A program made the translations under genes and the position numbers. This document shows positions 58,668-64,000 of a DNA stretch of 64,000 nucleotides, one piece after another. The stretch spans positions 37,567,501 to 37,631,500 of the forward strand of contig NC_134150.1 of NCBI RefSeq assembly GCF_033958435.1, given 5' to 3'. The notes under the pieces were generated by a model. The model made no database searches. It was not told the origin of the DNA and saw only the letters and a list, made by a program, of their open reading frames with translations. The stretch is from Carettochelys insculpta. Taxonomy: Eukaryota > Chordata > Testudines > Carettochelyidae. The number at the start of each line of letters is the position of its first letter. Positions within the stretch are counted from its first letter, which is position 1.

Positions 58668-59595
58668 AGAGCCCTACCAAATTCACAGTCCATTTTGGTC
58701 AGTTTCACAGTCATTAGATTTTTAAAATGGTAAATTTCATGATATTAGCTCTTTAAATCTGAAATGTCATGGTAGTGTAATTGTAGGGGTCCTGACCCAG
58801 AAAGGAATTGTGTGTGAGGCAGTGGGAGGTTCCGCACATTTATTGTAGTGGGCAGGGAGCTGGGGAACTACACAGGCCAGTGCTGTCTTCAGAGCCGGAT
58901 GGCTGGAGAGCAGCAGCTGCTGGCTGGGATCCCAGCTCAGAAGGCAGAGCTGCCACCAGCAGCAGTGCAGAAGTTAGGGTGTAATGACATTCCAGGTATT
59001 GCACCCAGGTATAGTATCCTTATTTCTGTGCTGCTGCTTGCAAAGCTGGGCCCTCAGTCAACAACTGCAAGTGTCCAGAAGCTGTAGGAAATGCAGAAGT
59101 AAGGGGGCGATGCTGCAACCTCCCTACAATAACCTTGTTATCCCCTGCATCTCCCTCTTTGGTCAGGACCCCCAGTTGATAAATGTTGGTCTGCCCCGTG
59201 AAATCTGTAAATTCCCAACCTATTCGCTAGCACGGACACCCAATCACCCCTCCCCAATTGTTCCAGACCCCCATCAAAGCCCATTCCAGCTGCTCTGCAC
59301 ACTTCATTAAATGAAAAAGGAAACCACAACATAGATTTTTGGACAGCAATTCATAACCTTAGTGGAAGATGTTTAATTTAAAAATAATATTTGATTGTAG
59401 TTTTGCCATTTATTTAAAACTTATTTTCTATGATCATTTTTATTTATTTTTTACCCAATATCCTCACGGACCCCCAGGGTCCGTGGCCCGCAGGTTGGGA
59501 ACCACTGATCTCTACTAGAAGCACACAGAAGACCGGATTCCACAGGGGAAGTCCATGATGTGATTTTCATGGCTGAGAATTTGGGAGGGCCCTAC
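58668..59595. mobile_element. Terminal-inverted-repeat element with an internal insertion
   Basis: The left end has GAGCCCTACCAAATTCACAG and TAGGGGTCCTGACCCAGAAAGG. The right half has the inverse words (TTTGGTCAGGACCCC at 59158 and GAATTTGGGAGGGCCCTAC at 59578). An insertion starting near 59210 ends in GGTTGGGAACCACTG (a hAT-type terminus, 59491-59506); its other end is lost. Superfamily of the outer element not assigned. Confidence 0.6.
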
Positions 59596-60560
59596 ACATG
59601 AACAGGGCATGAAGTAGGATTCCCTGTTACAAAGGTTTATTCACTAGCACACATTATTGACAGCACAGCAAGCCTCTCACAATTAGCATTTCTTCAGCAA
59701 CATCTGCTTAGCAACATCACAAACTCACTAACTTACTGCCTGAATCCCTTGATGACAGCTAGGCTAAGGATAACAGACACCTGACTGCTCTCATGCTCTG
59801 GTGCTTTGCCTATTACTTTTCCTATCCACCCTCATTCAAAAATCCGAAGTGATTGCCATGGCAACCCCTGTTGCTAACTATACAGGGTTCAGCTACAAGC
59901 CCAGACAACAAACACAAATAGGTGTGCAGATTGTTCGATTTCATTTTCTTTATTTTCCCCTTTGTTGGAAATAACTTTGAAACAGATGGGCCAGAAACAG
60001 CCTTCATGCGAGTCTCTTGTTTCTTGCTCTTAGGGACTGTAATTTCCATGGAATCAAATTATCAGAGTCAAGCAGAGTATTGGGTGTTTTCCCATCTGTT
60101 AATCAACAGACCTTTCCCACTGAGATCACTGAGTCACGTTAGTCCTGCCAGACGATGGAATATACAGTCCTGTTGTAGCCATGGCTGGTGGGTATTGCCT
60201 TCCCAAATTGCCTCACCTGGCACCGCCCATGCTGTGCTAGGGGCTGCCCTATAGCCCAAGAGCTTCCAGGGCAGGGGAGGCTGCATCCACGTTGCCTACT
60301 GGTCCAGATCTCACAAGGCAGGAGAGGCTGCAGCTCACTGGCCGCCGGCTCCTCCAAGCTCTGTGATTGGGAGCCTGTGGCATCATTGTGTATGGTGGTG
60401 TGGAGGGGACCGGGCAGAGGCCAGAGGCCACAGTGGAGGGCAGGGCCTCAGGGAGGAGGCAGGCCCTCATTTGGGGGTCAGGGCTGGAAGTACTTGCCCA
60501 CCTAAACCCTGGGGTCACACAATGCCCCAGTCTCATGGTCCCATGTTGGTCTCAGGGTTT
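59596..60560. other. No gene recognised
   Basis: Unique-looking, GC-rich in its second half; short overlapping frames only. Confidence 0.5.
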
Positions 60561-61116
60561 TAGAGAGAGAAGGTGGATGATGCAATACCTTTTATTGGTC
60601 CGTCTTCTGTTGGAGAGAGAGAGAGAGAGAGAGACCAGCTTTTGAGTTATACCAGGGGTCTCAAACTCCCAGCCACCTTCCCCCATCACCCTGCCCACAT
60701 GGCACCCCAAGCCTCAAGGAATGCAACCTTGGGGATTCCTGGGGGTGGGTGGGGGTGTGGTTGGTGCAGGGCAGCAGCAATGGTCAGGCCTCCGGACACT
60801 TCCTGTGGCAGTGGGAGCCAAGGGGAAGTGGTGCGTTCTCAGTGAGCGAACTCGCTCTGCTTCTCCATGCAGAGGGCAGGGTAATGCCAGGAAGGGCAAG
60901 GCTTGGGGGATGGGAACGGGCAGCCTCCCTTCCCAGACCACCAGGACTCAAGGACTGAATTGCACCACCGCTCGAGCCAGGGATGGCCCATGGGCCTGGA
61001 GTTTAAGACCCATGAGCTATACAGAACACTTCCTCGGCTCACCTCAGGAAGGACGTCTTTCTCACCAGCAGGAGTTGGTCCAATAAAAGATAATACCTCA
61101 GCCACTAGATCTCTCG
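60561..61116. repeat. Fold-back family B element, split by a hAT element
   Basis: The left arm 60561-60652 (ATACCTTTTATTGGTCC) and right arm 61015-61116 (GGTCCAATAAAAGATAATACC) are inverted copies. They were one palindromic element before the insertion at 60653. A (GA)n run lies at 60613-60634. Confidence 0.75.
60653..61014. mobile_element. Non-autonomous hAT element inside family B, 362 bp
   Basis: Its ends are CAGGGGTCTCAAACTCC and, inverted, CATGGGTCTTAAACTCCAG. The flanks AGTTATAC (60645-60652) and AGCTATAC (61015-61022) match at 7 of 8 positions. GC-rich interior without transposase. Confidence 0.8.
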
Positions 61117-61427
61117 GACAATGGAACAGTTGGCAAGGGTGGGATGTGTCATTGCTGAGGCTACACAAAAGCCTGGAGTGTTGGGCCACTCCTGTCAGAG
61201 ACCTCTCTGTGAGTTTGGAGCACGTCAGGAACTCAGTACAAAATTTCCATCCCACACTGACCTTGTGCCACGTGATCTTCACACAGATCCGAAAGCCCAG
61301 GCAGAAGTTGTAGATCACACCAGATTATATGCGATGCCTTCATCTGCCTCACCTGCTCTGAACCACATGTGTGCATGGGATAAACTAATCATGGGTCTGA
61401 GGTTCTCTTGAGCTTTGACAGTTTTAT

Positions 61428-61498
61428 ACACACACGCGCGTGCACACCCAAAACATGCGCACATGCATGCACACGTACACACACACACACACGCACAC
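61428..61498. repeat. (CA)n microsatellite, imperfect
   Basis: CA/CG/CATG-interrupted run; the Cys/Val frames on the minus strand are artefacts. Confidence 0.9.
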
Positions 61499-61607
61499 TT
61501 CCAGCCATCATACTTCCTGCACTGGGCACTGAACAGCATTTAGAATTTGTCCTTTCTAATGTCCATACCATTTGCAGAATCTTTTCAACGCCCCTTTATT
61601 TATTGTG

Positions 61608-61935
61608 GGCCAAGCCTGCTGACGGCAGCGGTGGGGAGGGTACAGTTGGCCCGGGGCCCAGCATTTCAGAGGGGCCTGGAGCTCCATCTGCCACTGCTGC
61701 TATTTTGTCAGCTGCAGCAGCCAGAGCACTAGGCCCCTTTGAAGTGCCATGGCAGGGCTGCTCTGGCTGCCCATGGTTTTGAGGGAGTGTGGTGGGGAGC
61801 AACGTCACGGTTGGGGCAGCACTGAGAGCTGACTTCCCTAAGCCCCACCCCTCCTGCCCTTGCCGCCCATTCCAAGGCATGGAGCTGGGCCCCCCTCCCA
61901 CCTTGCCCTGGTGCGCACAGCAGCAGCGGGTCACT
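61608..61935. repeat. GC-rich interspersed repeat, unassigned
   Basis: It is related in words and composition to 46128-46670 (GCCCACCC..., GGAGCTGGGCCCCCCTCCC). Termini not resolved. Confidence 0.4.
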
Positions 61936-62820
61936 GCTGCTTTGGACCTACTACTCTTACCCAGGTAACACTCTATATACACAGGTCTCCCTCTCCTGAG
62001 GCACATCCTGAGTCTTTTGTTGCCTCTTTTTACAGCCCTGAGTGCACTTCAGTGCTGCTTGCAGAGCAGAAATTGAAAGTCACTTCTACACAGTCCCTCC
62101 CACTCCGTCACAAATTGTTCTCCATTTGTCAGCAATCATGAACTGCTCTGGCTTCTGCAAATACCTCCCTCCATTGCTCTTGGCCACATTGACTTCTTGT
62201 CCGTAGCCGAATGGCTGCATCATTCAGCATTTTGCTACCTGCCAGGGAGTTGGCACCACACCTGTGGTAGGTTGGTGTAGCTCCATAGATGTCAATGGAG
62301 TTATACTGATTTTTATCGGTTGAAGACCTGGCCCGTGGCTGAAACTGAATTTCTTCTGGGAACAGTGAGGAATTTATGCTCATGGGTGTGGCAGATGGTT
62401 TCATAATTTCTTTCGATTTACACATATCCAGCCTTCTGCTGAAAGCGGTACCAGCTGTGCTGGGAGGGATTTTTTTTTATACTGTATCAGCTGAAACAGC
62501 AAATACAGAAGTTCAGCCAAAAAGTCTCTCTCTGTCTAGAAGACATTCAGGGGTAAGTCTGAGACTCATCTGGCTATAATTATCTTTCTTGATCGACATA
62601 ATAGAAAGGGAGAATACAAACACACACACACAATGTAAGAAGCTGAAAATTAGCAGTACAAAATATCAACAGGAGTGGTTTGAGGAACAGGTCATAGTGT
62701 TTGCCCCCAGAATTTGTAGGTTAATAAGTTACCTTGTGATAGTCTAAGCAAACTCTATATAATAAAATGTTAGGCCATTTCTACAATGATTCTGGTGGTC
62801 TTACTTCACTAATATTAACC
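61936..62820. other. No gene recognised
   Basis: Unique-looking sequence with a short (CA)n at 62621-62632. Confidence 0.5.
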
Positions 62821-62828
62821 TTTTAGAT

Positions 62829-63154
62829 CAGGCATCAGTAACCCCCAGCACGGGTGCTAAGAGTGGCATGCAAGCCAATTTTCATTGGCATGTGAGGCGG
62901 GAGCTCAGCCCCACCCATCCTCCCTCATGCAGTGGGGAGCTTGGTCAAAGCCATACCACCTGTGGATTAACAAAAGACCAGTTAATGCTACCAACCACCG
63001 CCCTAAAGCTCTGCATCTTAACTTACTTACTAATGAAGCTGTTGTAAGTAGGACTATTAGTGACTTTTAAAAAGGATCAGCAGCGCTCAGACTGTACATA
63101 GAGGTCAAAAGGTTAAATTTCAGCACTCCGCCTCGGAAAGTTTGCTGGCCCCAG
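62829..63154. mobile_element. Non-autonomous hAT element, 326 bp
   Basis: It begins CAGGCATCAGTAACCCCCAG and ends GTTTGCTGGCCCCAG. A perfect 8-bp duplication TTTTAGAT flanks it (62821-62828 and 63155-63162). Non-coding. Confidence 0.9.
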
Positions 63155-63162
63155 TTTTAGAT

Positions 63163-64000
63163 GTTATTTCTGTTACACTCTTATTAGTACCAACAAAGAT
63201 TTCTTTCTTCTTATTGTGGTAGCTGGCTTGATCAATCTATCCTATCCTGGCAACTTGATATTCTTCAATATATGTGAACTCTGCTGGCTATGGAAGGAAT
63301 GCAATGGAGTACTTGGAACAAAAAAATCAATAATTATAGTTTACATTTTTATGGTGCTGAGCCCATTCACTGTCTGCAAGGGAGAACATAGCAGCTGTTT
63401 ATCAGTTCCCAGCAACACTGTAATAATTTAAGGCAAGCTATAAGGAAGAAACTACATCCATTTGGAACGGTGAAGGGGAAAAGTCCAATAGGCAGAATAT
63501 TATGTTGTTCAGGACACAGGGACTAATATCAGTATTGTTGTAGAAAGTTCTAAGAGATTACTACAATATAATTTTCAATTATAAGTGTCACATCCAAATT
63601 CTGGGCACAAGTGAGTATCTGATTTGTTCGTGCATTTGCCATGACTGTTCAGGTTGGATATTTGCATATGCAAGTGCCTAGTTAGATTCCTCCTTCGCAA
63701 TACTCAGTTTGCTAACCACAGCTGCAGAACTTAACCCACATATAAGGTAAGACTGTTAGACTTCTGTACTTTTGAAATCCGGAGCCCTGCAGGTGAAGGC
63801 ATTGATTTTATATCTCGGTCAGAAGTAGGAAATTCAGGAACCAAATCTTCACTGGTGCAGCACTAGTGTGGAGGTGAATCCCTCTCATCTGAACAGCACT
63901 TCCCAGGGCACCAGCCAAGGGTAACTAAGAAGTTCAATCCAGCCCCTGAGATCTACAAACACACTGCTCTCTGAACCCAACCCCATGGTAACCTAGAGCT
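63163..64000. other. No gene recognised
   Basis: AT-rich unique-looking sequence to the window end. Confidence 0.5.

Noticed and set aside
1..64000. CRISPR arrays, operons, phage or plasmid features
   Set aside because: No regularly spaced direct repeats with unique spacers, no ribosome-binding-site-led gene runs; all traits are those of vertebrate DNA.

Overview
The window looks like non-coding DNA of a vertebrate nuclear genome, most likely a non-avian reptile (turtle first, crocodilian second). The basis is many CR1 LINE 3' ends in the sauropsid style, tRNA-headed SINEs with CR1-like tails, many small hAT and Harbinger-type DNA elements with target-site duplications (TSDs), low CpG outside one island and one transposon, and no compact gene packing. 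The species is an inference from repeat style; no host gene settles it.

The main object is a 4.1-kb Harbinger (PIF/Harbinger) transposon at 34630-38735. It has terminal inverted repeats, a candidate 3-bp TSD (AAC), hairpin-rich subterminal regions and the two expected genes facing each other. The transposase gene on the minus strand reads as two exons joined by a 122-bp phase-0 intron. It is open for 419 codons from a real ATG, with a helix-turn-helix region and a complete D-D(35)E catalytic set. The partner MYB/SANT-like DNA-binding gene on the plus strand keeps its SANT domain and its splice sites but has no in-frame ATG and carries two in-frame stops. The element therefore seems to pair a sound transposase with a broken partner. 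Palindromic non-autonomous relatives sit at about 2.0-2.5 kb and 15.1-15.6 kb.

Layout: 0-4.3 kb is a repeat mosaic (hAT-like element, fold-back elements, Harbinger MITEs, and a CR1 split by one MITE that is itself split by another). 4.4-6.5 kb has a (GT)n tract, the only clear CpG island (an orphan promoter candidate, 4.69-5.06 kb) and beside it a 1.3-kb satellite of 34-bp units with a 141-bp higher-order period. 6.5-34 kb is mostly featureless, with CR1 copies at 9.2-9.9 and 27.9-29.5 kb, hAT elements at 11.8, 12.6, 14.5, 17.5 and 27.5 kb, a Tc1/mariner-like element at 10.7 kb and G-rich low-complexity DNA at 20.4-21.2 kb. 34.6-38.7 kb is the Harbinger. 39-64 kb holds LTR-like sequence with 49-bp repeats, a Tc1/mariner-like MITE, SINEs, MITEs, more CR1 and seven more hAT elements, several with perfect 8-bp TSDs.

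I found no convincing host protein-coding gene. One weak exon candidate is at about 56.05-56.19 kb (minus). No CRISPR array, tRNA gene outside SINEs, rRNA gene or bacterial operon structure was seen. Family names (CR1, hAT, Harbinger, Tc1/mariner) rest on visible termini, TSD length and protein motifs, not on database searches.
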